The translations under genes and the position numbers were made by a program. From REEB509 sp049314555 (GTDB taxonomy: Bacteria > Pseudomonadota > Alphaproteobacteria > Caulobacterales > Aquidulcibacteraceae): 64,000 nt of DNA. The stretch covers positions 1-64,000 of the forward strand of contig JBMOEW010000011.1 of NCBI GenBank assembly GCA_049314555.1. The letters run 5' to 3'. Position 1 is the first letter of the stretch, and every line of letters starts with the position of its first letter. Of this stretch, positions 50,269-60,060 are shown piece by piece. Under the pieces are notes generated by a model. The model was given only the letters and a program-made list of their open reading frames with translations. It ran no database searches and had not been told where the DNA came from.

Positions 50269-51353
50269 GTTCGGAACGGGAAGCCAGTCTGAATGCGTTG
50301 CTGGCTGGGGTCGGCTGGGACGGCGCGCGGCGCGAGGCGTTGGCTGGCGATGCGTCCACGCGGCGCTATGAGCGCCTTCATCTTGATGGTCGTACCGCGA
50401 TCTTGATGGATGCGCCGAAGTCTGCGGAAAGTGGCCCCTGTCCGCCGGATGCGGATGAGGCGCAGCGGCTGCGGCTTGGCTGGAACGCTGTTTCCAGGCT
50501 CGCTGCGTCGCGGGTGGAGGCGTTTTTGGCGGTCGGTGCGCATCTGAAAGCAATCGGGCTTTCTGCGCCGGAGGTGATCGCCGCTGATGCGCTGTCCGGC
50601 TTTGCGTTGCTTGAGGATTTGGGCGACGATCTGTTCGCCAAAGTGATCCCGGGCCAGGCGGACGAGGCGCAGCTCTATGGCGAGGCAGGCAAGGTCCTTG
50701 CACATGCTCAGGCGATGCCAGCGCCTGCTGTCTTGAACGGTGCCGGGGGGCCTTGGCCGCTGTTGGCTTATGATGCGCTGGCTTTGCGCGCCAACGCGGA
50801 CCTGTTTGCCGAATGGCTGCCGCAGGCCACCGATGTTGCGATTTCTGATGCGCAGCGCGGGCGCTTCGAGGGCCTGCGGGACGGACTGATTGCGCAGGCG
50901 GAGCAGTTTCCGCGGGCGTTCACGATCCGCGATTACCATGCTGAAAACCTGTTGTGGCTGCCAAACCGCGAGGGTCTGCGGGTGGTGGGGTTGCTTGACT
51001 TCCAAGACGCGCTGCTTGGGTGGCGGGGTTGGGACTTATCGATGCTGTTGCACGATGCGCGCCGGGATGTGAGCCCGTTTGCCGCAAGTGCCGCCTTGGG
51101 GGCCTATTTGGGCGCGTCCGGTGCCAGTGAGCGGGAGATCCGCACAGAGCTTGCAGTGCTCGGGGCGCTCAACATCATGCGCATCCTTGGCCTTTTTGCG
51201 CGCTTGTCTGCGCGCGATGGCAAGCCACGTTATGTGGGGTTTATGCCGCGGATGTGGGGGCATTTGTCGGGGGTTCTGCAACATCCTGACTTAGCTGGAA
51301 TGGCCGAATTAGTTGAGGATGTCGCGCACGACTACATAAGGGCCGCCGCATGA
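50265..51353 (+). CDS. amgK: N-acetylmuramate/N-acetylglucosamine kinase AmgK
   Basis: 362 residues, APH-type kinase. GDASTRRYERL starts the nucleotide-binding lobe, TIRDYHAENLLWLP holds the Brenner-type catalytic motif, and VGLLDFQDALLG the metal motif. AmgK phosphorylates anomeric N-acetylmuramate for reuse of peptidoglycan sugars, bypassing de novo synthesis. The adjacent murU, with which it shares an ATGA overlap, supports the assignment. Confidence 0.9.
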   Translation: MSSEREASLNALLAGVGWDGARREALAGDASTRRYERLHLDGRTAILMDAPKSAESGPCPPDADEAQRLRLGWNAVSRLAASRVEAFLAVGAHLKAIGLSAPEVIAADALSGFALLEDLGDDLFAKVIPGQADEAQLYGEAGKVLAHAQAMPAPAVLNGAGGPWPLLAYDALALRANADLFAEWLPQATDVAISDAQRGRFEGLRDGLIAQAEQFPRAFTIRDYHAENLLWLPNREGLRVVGLLDFQDALLGWRGWDLSMLLHDARRDVSPFAASAALGAYLGASGASEREIRTELAVLGALNIMRILGLFARLSARDGKPRYVGFMPRMWGHLSGVLQHPDLAGMAELVEDVAHDYIRAAA

Positions 51354-52072
51354 GTGTTCAAACCGCGATGGTGTTGGCGGCGGGTCTTGGGACGCGGATG
51401 CGCCCCTTGACCAACGATCGCCCTAAGGCGCTCGTGACTGTTGGTGGGCGCACGCTGATCGATCATGTGTTGGACCGACTTGTGGCTGCGGGCGTAACCC
51501 GCGCTGTGGTCAATGTGCATGCCTTCGCGGACTTGCTTGAAGCGCATGTGCGGCGTCGCAGCGATCTGGAAGTGCTGATCTCTGATGAGCGAAACCACCT
51601 TATGGAAACGGGCGGGGGAACCCTTCAAGCGCTCCCCTTGCTGGGCGACGGTCCGGTGCTCGTGACCAATATCGACTCGGTTTGGGAGGAGTCTACAGGG
51701 TCGGCGATCGCCAGGCTGGTGGCTGGTTTTGATCCAGATCGGATGGGGGCGCGGCTGATGCTTGCGGACATGGTCAGTCAGCTTGGATATGACGGCAAAG
51801 GTGATTTTTTCGCGGCTGATGATGGTCAAATCGCCTTTCGAGACGCGGCTCAGTCTGCCCCATTTGCCTATATGGGTATGCAGGTGATTGCGCCGGAAAT
51901 TCTGCACGGCGAACCCATGGTGCCCTTTTCTTTCACCCGCGTGTGGCGACGGCTCGCGCTGCAGGGGCGTCTGTTTGGGGCACCGTTGGGCGGCTTCTGG
52001 ATGCACGTGGGTGACCCGATTTCGCGGGAGGCAGCAGAGGCCCGGATTTCAGCGACACGCGCTGCGATTTAG
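51350..52072 (+). CDS. murU: N-acetylmuramate-1-phosphate uridylyltransferase MurU
   Basis: 240 residues, nucleotidyltransferase with signature MVLAAGLGTRMRPLTNDRPK; NIDSVW holds the metal Asp, and METGGGTLQAL is the substrate loop. It makes UDP-MurNAc in cell-wall recycling. Overlaps the amgK stop; its stop also touches the alternative GTG of addB. Confidence 0.9.
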   Translation: MSVQTAMVLAAGLGTRMRPLTNDRPKALVTVGGRTLIDHVLDRLVAAGVTRAVVNVHAFADLLEAHVRRRSDLEVLISDERNHLMETGGGTLQALPLLGDGPVLVTNIDSVWEESTGSAIARLVAGFDPDRMGARLMLADMVSQLGYDGKGDFFAADDGQIAFRDAAQSAPFAYMGMQVIAPEILHGEPMVPFSFTRVWRRLALQGRLFGAPLGGFWMHVGDPISREAAEARISATRAAI

Positions 52073-52092
52073 TGGCCGCGGGAAAGGCCAGG

Positions 52093-54999
52093 ATGGATTT
52101 GTTTTCAGGGCCGGGGCCGCGGGTGTTCACGGTGCCTGCGGCGGCGTCGTTTTTGGACGTGCTTTCGGAAGCCATGGTCCAGGCGCTGGTGCGTGAGGAC
52201 CAGCCTTTTGCGTTGGCAGATGCGGTGGTGTTGCTGCCGAACCGTCGGTCGTCGCGGAGTTTGATGGATGCGTTTGCGCGGCGGCTGGGCGGGGCTGCAT
52301 TAGCCCCGGTCATGCGACCACTGGCGGATCTTGAGGACGACCCGGATGTGTGGGGCGCTGAGCCGCTCTCTTTTGCGGTGCCGGCTGCGATTGATCCGTT
52401 GCGGCGGCGCTTGGAACTTGCGGCCTTGGTGCGCCGTCGCGAGTCTGCCGCGGGCGGGGTGGACGATCCCGTGCGGGCGCTTGCCTTCGCTGATGCGCTG
52501 TGTGCGCTATTGGACGGCGCGGCGGCGGCGGATGGGGTGGACTGGAGCGGCCTGGCTGACCTTGTCACTGATGCCAACCTGGCAGAACACTGGCGCCAAA
52601 GCGCGGCCTTCCTGGAAATCATTGCCACCTATTGGCCCCAGCGGTTGGCTGCGGACAGCCTGTTGGACCCCGCCATGCGTCGCAACCGGGTGCTGGACGC
52701 ATTGACGGCCCATTGGTCGTTGCAGGCGCATACTGGGCCGGTGGTTATTGCGGGTTCTACGGGCTCCATCGCCGCGACGCGCCGGTTGATGGCGGTTGTG
52801 GCACGCATGCCGATGGGGGCGGTGGTTCTTCCGGGTCTGGACAGAAGTTTGGATGACGCGGCCTGGGACGCAGTTGGCCCGCAACACCCGCAGTTTTCGT
52901 TGAAAGAAACTTTGCGTTTTCTTGATCTGCCGCGCCACCTTGTTTCGAGCCTGGATGGTTCCACAGCCGTCACGCCCCGCGAGTTGGTGTTGCGCGAGGC
53001 GCTTGCGCCGGCCGATACGACGGCGGATTGGCTGGTGCGCTTGGCGGAGGCTGGCGGTGCTGACACTGTGCGGGCCGGGGCTGCCGGTTTGCGGTTGGTG
53101 GAAGCTGAGACGGAAGACGAAGAGGCGGCTGTAATTGCGTTGGCCTTGCGCGAAGCGGTCGAGACGGAAGGGAGCACGGCCGCGCTTGTCACACCTTCGG
53201 CAACGCTTGCCAGGCGGGTTGCTTCCAAGCTTTCGAGGTGGGGAGTTAATCCGGCCACCAGCATCGGCCGGCCTTTGGGCGATACGGCGGTTGGCGGCTT
53301 GATCAGCCTGCTGACGGGTTTGGCCGAAGACAATGGCGATCCGGTGTTGCTGGCGGGTTTGCTGAAGCATCCGTTATGCGACTTTGGGGTTTCGGCGCAG
53401 GATGTCGCGCGGTTTGAGCACGCTTGGCTAAGAGGCGCGCGTCGGTATGGTCCGCTTGCGGACTTGGTGGGTCGGAAAAACGGTGAGATCGCGACGGTAT
53501 TGCTGGAAGCTCTTTCTTCGCTTTTGTCTTTGAGCGACGAGGAGACGGTTCAACTGGACAAATTTTCCGATGCTTTGGCGCAGGCCTATGAATCTGTTGC
53601 AGGTGAGAGGGCGTGGACGGCGGCGGACGGGGAGGCGGCCGCTCAACTGTTCAGTGGACTGATTGCTCATGGCGAGAGCCTTGGGGCGATGCGCCTTGAT
53701 CAGGCCCGCAGAGCCCTGATGCAAATGATGGCTGGCAAAGAGGCAGCCCCAGAAGGGGCTGGCGATGGGCGGATTTCGATCCTTGGCCCGCTGGAGGCGC
53801 GGTTACAGCGGCGCGACCTGATCGTGCTTGCCGGGTTGAACGAAGGTGTCTGGCCTGAATCTGCGCGTGAGGATGCTTTCTTGTCGCGTAGCATGCGCTC
53901 TGCGCTTGGGTTGCTGTCGCCGGATGTGCGGGTTGGGTTGTCGGCGCATGATTTCGCGCAGTTGGCGGCGGCCCCTCGCGTGTTGATGACCCGAGCCAAG
54001 CGGCAAGATGGGGCCCCGACGGTGGCGTCACGCTGGGTTTGGCGGTTGGCTACGCTTATGCGCGGGGCTTTGCCGGCCCCGCTTGCGGCTGCCCCGGCAG
54101 CGCTTGGGTTGCTTGCGTGGGCGCGGATGTTGGATGCGCCGTCTGTTTACGCTCCGACGCCTGCGCCCAAGCCGCGACCGCCGGCGGAAAAGCGCCTCAA
54201 GCGTCTGAGCGTGACGGACGTCGAGACTTTGATCCGTGATCCGTATGCGTTGTATGCCAAGCGGATCCTTGGCCTTGGTGTCTTGCGAGCGGTTGGGTCT
54301 GCGCCCGGGCCGGCGGAGCGAGGCGTTGCCATACACGCGGCAATCGAGGACTTTGAGCGGTCTGATCCACAAGGGCGAGATGCTTCGCTGTTGGTGGCGC
54401 TTTTGCGCCGGAAACTGCACGATGCAGGGTTTGATCGGGCGGCGGTGGCGGCCGATTCGGTGCGACTGAAGATCGCTGCAGATCGATTTGTGGCTTGGCT
54501 TGAGGGGCGTCGTAGCCGCGCGCGAACGACACTGATGGAAGAGATCGGTGCCATTACCTTAAGGGGCGGGGTGCAATTGCGGGGCAAGGCAGACCGGATT
54601 GATCTGTTGCGGGATGGGACGGGCGAAATCTTGGACGTAAAATCCGGTCAACCGCCTACGGACAAACAAGTCAAAGCGGGGCTCAATCCGCAACTGCCTT
54701 TGGAAGCAGCAATGCTGGCTCGCGGGGCGTTCCCTTCGGCCCAGGCCGTTCAAGCATCGGCGCTGATTTATTGGCGGTTTGGCGGGCGTGATCCCGGTCC
54801 GACCGTGTTGAAGCTTGAAGACGGTGCGCATGCGGAGGGTGAAAAAGCGCTAGCCCAATTGGAGGCATTGTTGGCGCAATACTCACGGGCGGAGCAACCG
54901 TTCCTCAGCAAGCCGAGGGCGCAGTTTATCAATGCGTGGGCGGACTATGACCTGCTGGCGCGGCGACAAGAGTGGGTGAACGCGGGGGATGAGGAATGA
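52093..54999 (+). CDS. addB: Double-strand break repair protein AddB
   Basis: 968 residues, alphaproteobacterial type. The N-terminal part lacks a complete helicase motif set and reads VFTVPAAASFLDVLSEAMV; the C-terminal nuclease domain includes LRGKADRIDLL, GEILDVKSGQPPT (DxK of PD-(D/E)XK) and a downstream Gln helix. It forms AddAB with the next gene. Start ATG 52093 has AAAGG before it; the GTG at 52072 is an alternative. ATGA overlap with addA. Confidence 0.92.
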   Translation: MDLFSGPGPRVFTVPAAASFLDVLSEAMVQALVREDQPFALADAVVLLPNRRSSRSLMDAFARRLGGAALAPVMRPLADLEDDPDVWGAEPLSFAVPAAIDPLRRRLELAALVRRRESAAGGVDDPVRALAFADALCALLDGAAAADGVDWSGLADLVTDANLAEHWRQSAAFLEIIATYWPQRLAADSLLDPAMRRNRVLDALTAHWSLQAHTGPVVIAGSTGSIAATRRLMAVVARMPMGAVVLPGLDRSLDDAAWDAVGPQHPQFSLKETLRFLDLPRHLVSSLDGSTAVTPRELVLREALAPADTTADWLVRLAEAGGADTVRAGAAGLRLVEAETEDEEAAVIALALREAVETEGSTAALVTPSATLARRVASKLSRWGVNPATSIGRPLGDTAVGGLISLLTGLAEDNGDPVLLAGLLKHPLCDFGVSAQDVARFEHAWLRGARRYGPLADLVGRKNGEIATVLLEALSSLLSLSDEETVQLDKFSDALAQAYESVAGERAWTAADGEAAAQLFSGLIAHGESLGAMRLDQARRALMQMMAGKEAAPEGAGDGRISILGPLEARLQRRDLIVLAGLNEGVWPESAREDAFLSRSMRSALGLLSPDVRVGLSAHDFAQLAAAPRVLMTRAKRQDGAPTVASRWVWRLATLMRGALPAPLAAAPAALGLLAWARMLDAPSVYAPTPAPKPRPPAEKRLKRLSVTDVETLIRDPYALYAKRILGLGVLRAVGSAPGPAERGVAIHAAIEDFERSDPQGRDASLLVALLRRKLHDAGFDRAAVAADSVRLKIAADRFVAWLEGRRSRARTTLMEEIGAITLRGGVQLRGKADRIDLLRDGTGEILDVKSGQPPTDKQVKAGLNPQLPLEAAMLARGAFPSAQAVQASALIYWRFGGRDPGPTVLKLEDGAHAEGEKALAQLEALLAQYSRAEQPFLSKPRAQFINAWADYDLLARRQEWVNAGDEE

Positions 55000-57900
55000 C
55001 TGGTGCCCGTAATGATCCGGGTGCGGAGGCATCTCTCCAGCAGTATCTGGCGGCCGATCCCCTTGCGTCGGTATTTGTCACTGCAAACGCTGGGTCCGGC
55101 AAAACGAAAGTGCTTATTGATCGGATCGCGCGATTGCTTCTCTCGGGCGCGCCGCCATCAAGCTTTTTGTGCATCACCTATACCAAGGCTGCTGCTGCTG
55201 AAATGCAACGGCGGTTGTTCGCGCGCCTTGGCGAGTGGTGCGTGGCGCGCGATGATGATTTGGAAAAGGATCTCGCGGCGTTGATTGGTGACGTTGCGGC
55301 GGCGCGCCAAAACATGACGCGGGCGCGGGCCTTGTTCGCGCGCGCCTTGGAGACGCCTGGTGGGTTGAAGATTCAAACCATCCACGCCTTCTGTGAAAGA
55401 CTACTGGCGCGGTTTCCATTGGAGGCGCACGTCGCTCCTGGTTTTGAGGTCGCTGATGAGGTGACCGCGGATGCCTTGATTGGTGCTGCGTGGGCGGATG
55501 TTTTCACTTTCGGTGATGCAGAGGTCGTGGCCGCCCTGGAACGATTTTCGCTGCGTCTGGATCAAGGCGCTTTGTCAGACCTTTTTGCGCGTCTTGTGGC
55601 AGAGCGTGCGCGTCTCAAGAGACTGCTGGCAGAGGGTGGGGATTTGCGAACAAGCGCGCGTGCGCTTCGGGCACGGTTTGGTCCTGTGCGCACGGCCTCG
55701 TCGATATATGATGCGTTCCTTGATGAAACGCCGTGGAAAGATGTTCAGTGTGCGGCGGAAGCGTTGGCTCAAAGCAGTGCGAATGACAAGAAGGCGGCGA
55801 CAAAGCTGTTTGAGGCTCAAGCTGAACGAGCAGTGGAGCCGTACTTTAGCGTTTTCCTCACCGAGAAGGGTGAGCCCCGATCGAAGCCAATTACGGATAG
55901 CGTTCGCGCGAACAATGCGTTTTTGGACCGATTTGTCCGAGACGAGATGAACCGAGTTATCAGTGCTGTGCGCGATGCTAAGGCTTCTGAGCGCGGGTGT
56001 GACGCTGAAGCTGCGGCGCTATTGGGTGGGGCGCTGATCGATGCCTATGGTCGTCGGAAGTCTGATCGGGGGGTGCTGGACTTTGAGGATTTGATTGGAT
56101 GCGCTCGGGCTTTGTTGGAGAACCCATCTGCGGCCCCGTGGGTGTTGTTCAAGCTGGACCGCGGCATTGATCATATCTTGATCGACGAGGGCCAGGACAC
56201 AAGTCCGGACCAGTGGTCTTTGTTGCTGCCCTTCCAGGAAGAGTTTTTTGCGGGCGAAGGCGCGCGGGAGGAAACGCGGACAGTGTTTGCCGTGGGCGAC
56301 CCCAAGCAGTCGATCTACTCGTTTCAAGGCGCGGACCCGGCTCGGTTCCAAGGGGAAGCGCAGGCGCTGGCTTTTCGGGCTGCGAGCGCCAATGCGCTTT
56401 ACCGCGCGCCGGAGCTGACAACTTCATTTCGGTCAGCACCTGAGGTGTTGCAGGCCGTCGATGTGGTGTTTTCCTCAATTGAGAAGGCGGGTGATCCTCC
56501 GGAGTTGTTCAATCGCGTTCGACATTCAGCCTGGAGGAACCAGGCTAAGGGCGTGGTTGAATGGTGGCCGCTTTGTCCGCGACCGGAGCGAATGGCTGCC
56601 CAGGCCTGGGATGCGCCGCAGGATTTGGAACCAGAGGACAGCGCGCCTGCGCGGCTTTCTGCCACGATCTCTTCCACGATTTGCGATTGGATTGCTGCTG
56701 GTTCTGCCCTGCACGAGGCGGATGGGAGAATGCGCCCGATTAGGCCTGGGGATGTACTTATCCTTGTTCGACAGCGGGGCCCCTTGTTTCGCCAGTTGCT
56801 CAAGGCCTGTAAGCGTGCTGGCCTGCCGGTTGCAGGGGCTGACCGCTTGGTTCTTGGGGAAGAGATCGCGGTGCAAGACGCGCTGACACTGGTGCGTGTG
56901 GCGCTTGATCCGTACGATGATCTTGCCTTGGCTTGTTTGATAAAGGGGCCGTGGGGCGGGTTGACGGACGACGACAACCACTTAGCCAAACTGGCCATTG
57001 ACCGTGGAGAGCATAGTCTTTGGGCGCGATTGCAAGCGAGCGACGATCCGGATTTGATCCGTGTGCACCACTTTGTGACCGAGCTCATCGCTCGACGGGA
57101 CAAAGCGCCGTTTGAGTTCTTGTCCTTGGCGCTTGAGGCGGTGAATGAGGCCGGCTTGTCTGGCTGGCGGTGCGTGATGGAGCGGCTTGGGGCAGAGGCG
57201 CGCGATCCCTTGGAGGAACTGCTGTCGCGGGCGATGGGTGCGTCCAAAGCCGGGCGATGTGACTTGCAGTCGTTTTTGGCCGGCGTGGAAGCGGATGACA
57301 CACCGCTGAAGAGAGAAATGGAAGCGGAAGGCGACGCGGTTCGAATTATGACCGTGCACGGAGCGAAGGGGTTAGAGGCACCGGTGGTTTTCTTGCCGGA
57401 CACAGCCGGGCCGGCGAAATTGGGAGCGGATTCTGGGCTTCTCATCGATGCCAATGGGCTCGCATTCTCCGCCTCTGAGAAGGACGATGATGAGGTTGTG
57501 CAAGATATGCGCGCGCGGCTGAAGGAACGGCTTCTGGGCGAACACTGGCGGTTGTTATACGTGGCGATGACGCGAGCGCGGGACCGATTGATCGTTTGCG
57601 GTCATGGGCGCGGCAATTCGATGGAGGCCGCAGCGGACAGTTGGCACAAGCAGGTGGGTGACGCGATTGGCCGGCTTGCGTCCATCGAAAAGACCGCAAC
57701 GCCCTTTGGAGAAGGGTTGCGGTTGGGCGAGAGGCCATCGATCGCGAGCGCTGGCGAAACCACGCACGAGGCGTTGCCGGTTGTTTTGCCCGAATGGACG
57801 AAGCGTGCGGCGCGGGCGGGTCCGGCGCGGGCGGCGCGACCGTCGCATCGGTTTGAGGGAGCGGTTGCTTCGCCGCGGATTGGCATCGAGCGGTTTGCGC

Positions 57901-58385
57901 GGGGCAAGTTGATCCACGGGCTGCTTCAGCGTTTGCCAGAAATCGCAGCCGGTGATCGCTTGGGTGCAGCGCGCCTCTGGCTTGAGCGGCAAGGGGTGAG
58001 CGGGGCGCGCGCGGAGGCGCTGGCGCTGGAAGCCCTCACCGTGATCGAGGACAAACGATTTGCCGCCGCGTTTGCGACCGACAGCCGCGCCGAAACGGCC
58101 ATCGTTGGCCAAGTTGGGGGGGGCCCTGTTCGCGGCGTTATCGACCGGTTGGCCATTAGCGCGACCGACGTTTTGATCGTGGATTTCAAAACGGATCGAC
58201 CCCCACCGTCGACCGCTGCTGAAACGCCAACAGCTTATGTTCGCCAGTTGGCGCTGTACCAAGCGGTGATCAAGCAAGCGCTGCCTGGGCGTCAGGTTAC
58301 CTGTGCCTTGGTGTTTACCCACGCGCCGCGGTTGATCGCTATTGCGGAACCGCAGCTGCTGGCGGCACTGGCAGACGGCAGTTGA
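54996..58385 (+). CDS. addA: Double-strand break repair helicase-nuclease AddA
   Basis: 1129 residues, UvrD-like superfamily 1 helicase fused to a RecB-type nuclease. Walker A TANAGSGKT, YTKAAAAEMQRR (motif Ia), LIDEGQDTSPDQW (motif II), GDPKQSIYSFQGADP (motif III), LLYVAMTRARDRL (motif VI). The nuclease motif LIVDFKTDRPPP with a following Tyr-x-x-Gln helix is intact. Degrades DNA ends up to a Chi-like site for RecA loading. No truncation seen. Confidence 0.96.
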   Translation: MTGARNDPGAEASLQQYLAADPLASVFVTANAGSGKTKVLIDRIARLLLSGAPPSSFLCITYTKAAAAEMQRRLFARLGEWCVARDDDLEKDLAALIGDVAAARQNMTRARALFARALETPGGLKIQTIHAFCERLLARFPLEAHVAPGFEVADEVTADALIGAAWADVFTFGDAEVVAALERFSLRLDQGALSDLFARLVAERARLKRLLAEGGDLRTSARALRARFGPVRTASSIYDAFLDETPWKDVQCAAEALAQSSANDKKAATKLFEAQAERAVEPYFSVFLTEKGEPRSKPITDSVRANNAFLDRFVRDEMNRVISAVRDAKASERGCDAEAAALLGGALIDAYGRRKSDRGVLDFEDLIGCARALLENPSAAPWVLFKLDRGIDHILIDEGQDTSPDQWSLLLPFQEEFFAGEGAREETRTVFAVGDPKQSIYSFQGADPARFQGEAQALAFRAASANALYRAPELTTSFRSAPEVLQAVDVVFSSIEKAGDPPELFNRVRHSAWRNQAKGVVEWWPLCPRPERMAAQAWDAPQDLEPEDSAPARLSATISSTICDWIAAGSALHEADGRMRPIRPGDVLILVRQRGPLFRQLLKACKRAGLPVAGADRLVLGEEIAVQDALTLVRVALDPYDDLALACLIKGPWGGLTDDDNHLAKLAIDRGEHSLWARLQASDDPDLIRVHHFVTELIARRDKAPFEFLSLALEAVNEAGLSGWRCVMERLGAEARDPLEELLSRAMGASKAGRCDLQSFLAGVEADDTPLKREMEAEGDAVRIMTVHGAKGLEAPVVFLPDTAGPAKLGADSGLLIDANGLAFSASEKDDDEVVQDMRARLKERLLGEHWRLLYVAMTRARDRLIVCGHGRGNSMEAAADSWHKQVGDAIGRLASIEKTATPFGEGLRLGERPSIASAGETTHEALPVVLPEWTKRAARAGPARAARPSHRFEGAVASPRIGIERFARGKLIHGLLQRLPEIAAGDRLGAARLWLERQGVSGARAEALALEALTVIEDKRFAAAFATDSRAETAIVGQVGGGPVRGVIDRLAISATDVLIVDFKTDRPPPSTAAETPTAYVRQLALYQAVIKQALPGRQVTCALVFTHAPRLIAIAEPQLLAALADGS

Positions 58386-58431
58386 AGCAGATCGATGCTG
58401 TTCCTACATCTTTACGCAAGGAGATCACGCA

Positions 58432-58752
58432 ATGGCGACGATTAAGGTGACCGACGATAGCTTCCAGAACGATGTGCTCCAGGCGCAGGGCCCGGTGCTG
58501 GTCGATTTCTGGGCGGAGTGGTGTGGCCCGTGCAAGCAAATTGGACCGGCCCTTGAGGATATCGCCGGCGAATTTGCTGGGCGCGTGCAAGTGGTGAAGC
58601 TCAACATCGACGAAAACCCGCTAACACCAACGCAACTCAATGTGCGCGGCATCCCTACCTTGATGGTCTTCAAAGACGGTAAAGCGATTGCTACGCGCGT
58701 TGGGGCGTCGCCCAAGAGCAAGTTGGTCGAGTGGTTGAACGAGACGATTTGA
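58432..58752 (+). CDS. trxA: Thioredoxin
   Basis: 106 residues with active site WCGPC, cis-Pro loop GIPTLMVFK, and a normal length. AAGGAG precedes ATG 58432. Follows addA by 46 nt on the same strand, then meets the convergent folC after 6 nt. General cytoplasmic protein-disulfide reductant. Confidence 0.97.
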   Translation: MATIKVTDDSFQNDVLQAQGPVLVDFWAEWCGPCKQIGPALEDIAGEFAGRVQVVKLNIDENPLTPTQLNVRGIPTLMVFKDGKAIATRVGASPKSKLVEWLNETI

Positions 58753-58758
58753 CGTCTG

Positions 58759-60060
58759 CTACTTGCTGTCGGCTGCAAAAATGGCCTCGCCGGCGATCGC
58801 GTGCGAGCCGGTTATCAGAATCGTTCCGCCTGGCCCTGTGAGTTCACAGGCGTCTTGGATTGCCGCGCGAAGGTCTGGTGCCGCATGCGCCGTTTTGCTG
58901 CCCGCGGAGAGGGCGTGTTGAACAAGTTCCGAGAGGGGCATGGCTGGTCGCGGACCGATGGCCGATACGGCCACCACGCCGGCTAAGCGCCGAGCGAACG
59001 GCTGCAAAAAACCATTCGCCTCTTTGTCGGCGAGCATACCGACCACAGCTGCGTTGTGCGCCGTTGGCCGCTGCGCGAGCCACGCCGCCAGCGCTTTGCC
59101 GGCGTGGGGATTGTGGCCAGCGTCTGCGACCAGGAGGCAGTTGGTTTCTGCTGCGAGCTCTGCGAGGGGGCCCTTGCGCAGCCGCTGCAGGCGGCCTGGC
59201 TTAAATGCCCGCAAAATGCCAGGCGCGAACGCAATTTCTGGCATGCCAAATGCCACCGCCGCGACGACCGCTAGACCTGCATTTGCGACTTGGTGGGGGC
59301 CGGACAGTGTTGGAAGCGGCAAATCGATAAGCGCGGAACTGGTTTGGACAACGAGCCGATCGCCTTCGCGCCAGCACTGCCAGTCTCTGCCTTCTAGCTT
59401 AAGGTGTGCGCCCTTGGCATCGGCCTCGTTTGCGATGACCTCTTCGACTTCAGGGGCTTGGCGCGCACTGACGACGTTGGCCCCGCATTTAATGATGCCA
59501 GCTTTGTGAGCGGCGATATCCCGAAGCGTAGGGCCGAGTAGGCCCACATGATCCCAGTCCACCGGCGTGATGACGCACACGGCCGGGGACGGGATAACGT
59601 TGGTGGCGTCAACCCGGCCGCCGCATCCCACTTCGAGAATCGCCAAATCGGCAGGCGTATCCGCAAAAATCTGGAAGGCGGCGGCAGTTTGAGCCTCAAA
59701 ATGGCTCAGGGTCGGTGCCGCGGCGGCGATGCGGTCGAGGGCGGAAAGCAGGCCGTCGTCGGTGGCTTCTTGTCCAGCGATGGTGAACCGCTCTCGAGTC
59801 CATATGAGATGCGGCTGGGTAAAGGTGTGAGCCCGCAGGCCAGCGGATGCGGCAATGGCTTGCAAAAAGGCGACCGTTGACCCTTTGCCGTTTGTGCCGG
59901 CGACGTGAATGGTGGGGGGCAGTCGAAGGTGCGGGCCACCAAGCGTGGCGAGTGCTTCGCGCAGCCGTTCCAGGCTCATTGGCCCGGAGTGGTCAAACTC
60001 TCCGCCGAACACTGAGTTTAGGCGGTTTGCCACCGGATCGTCCGGCGGAAATGAGTTCAT
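58759..60060 (-). CDS. folC: Folylpolyglutamate/dihydrofolate synthase
   Basis: 433 residues, Mur-ligase fold. P-loop HVAGTNGKGST, ILEVGCGGRVDATNV, HKAGIIK and the C-terminal DAGHNPHAG motif. It joins dihydropteroate with glutamate and extends the tail. Start ATG 60060 overlaps the accD stop (ATGA), so it is the last gene of trpF-trpB-trpA-accD-folC. Confidence 0.95.
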   Translation of the reverse strand: MNSFPPDDPVANRLNSVFGGEFDHSGPMSLERLREALATLGGPHLRLPPTIHVAGTNGKGSTVAFLQAIAASAGLRAHTFTQPHLIWTRERFTIAGQEATDDGLLSALDRIAAAAPTLSHFEAQTAAAFQIFADTPADLAILEVGCGGRVDATNVIPSPAVCVITPVDWDHVGLLGPTLRDIAAHKAGIIKCGANVVSARQAPEVEEVIANEADAKGAHLKLEGRDWQCWREGDRLVVQTSSALIDLPLPTLSGPHQVANAGLAVVAAVAFGMPEIAFAPGILRAFKPGRLQRLRKGPLAELAAETNCLLVADAGHNPHAGKALAAWLAQRPTAHNAAVVGMLADKEANGFLQPFARRLAGVVAVSAIGPRPAMPLSELVQHALSAGSKTAHAAPDLRAAIQDACELTGPGGTILITGSHAIAGEAIFAADSK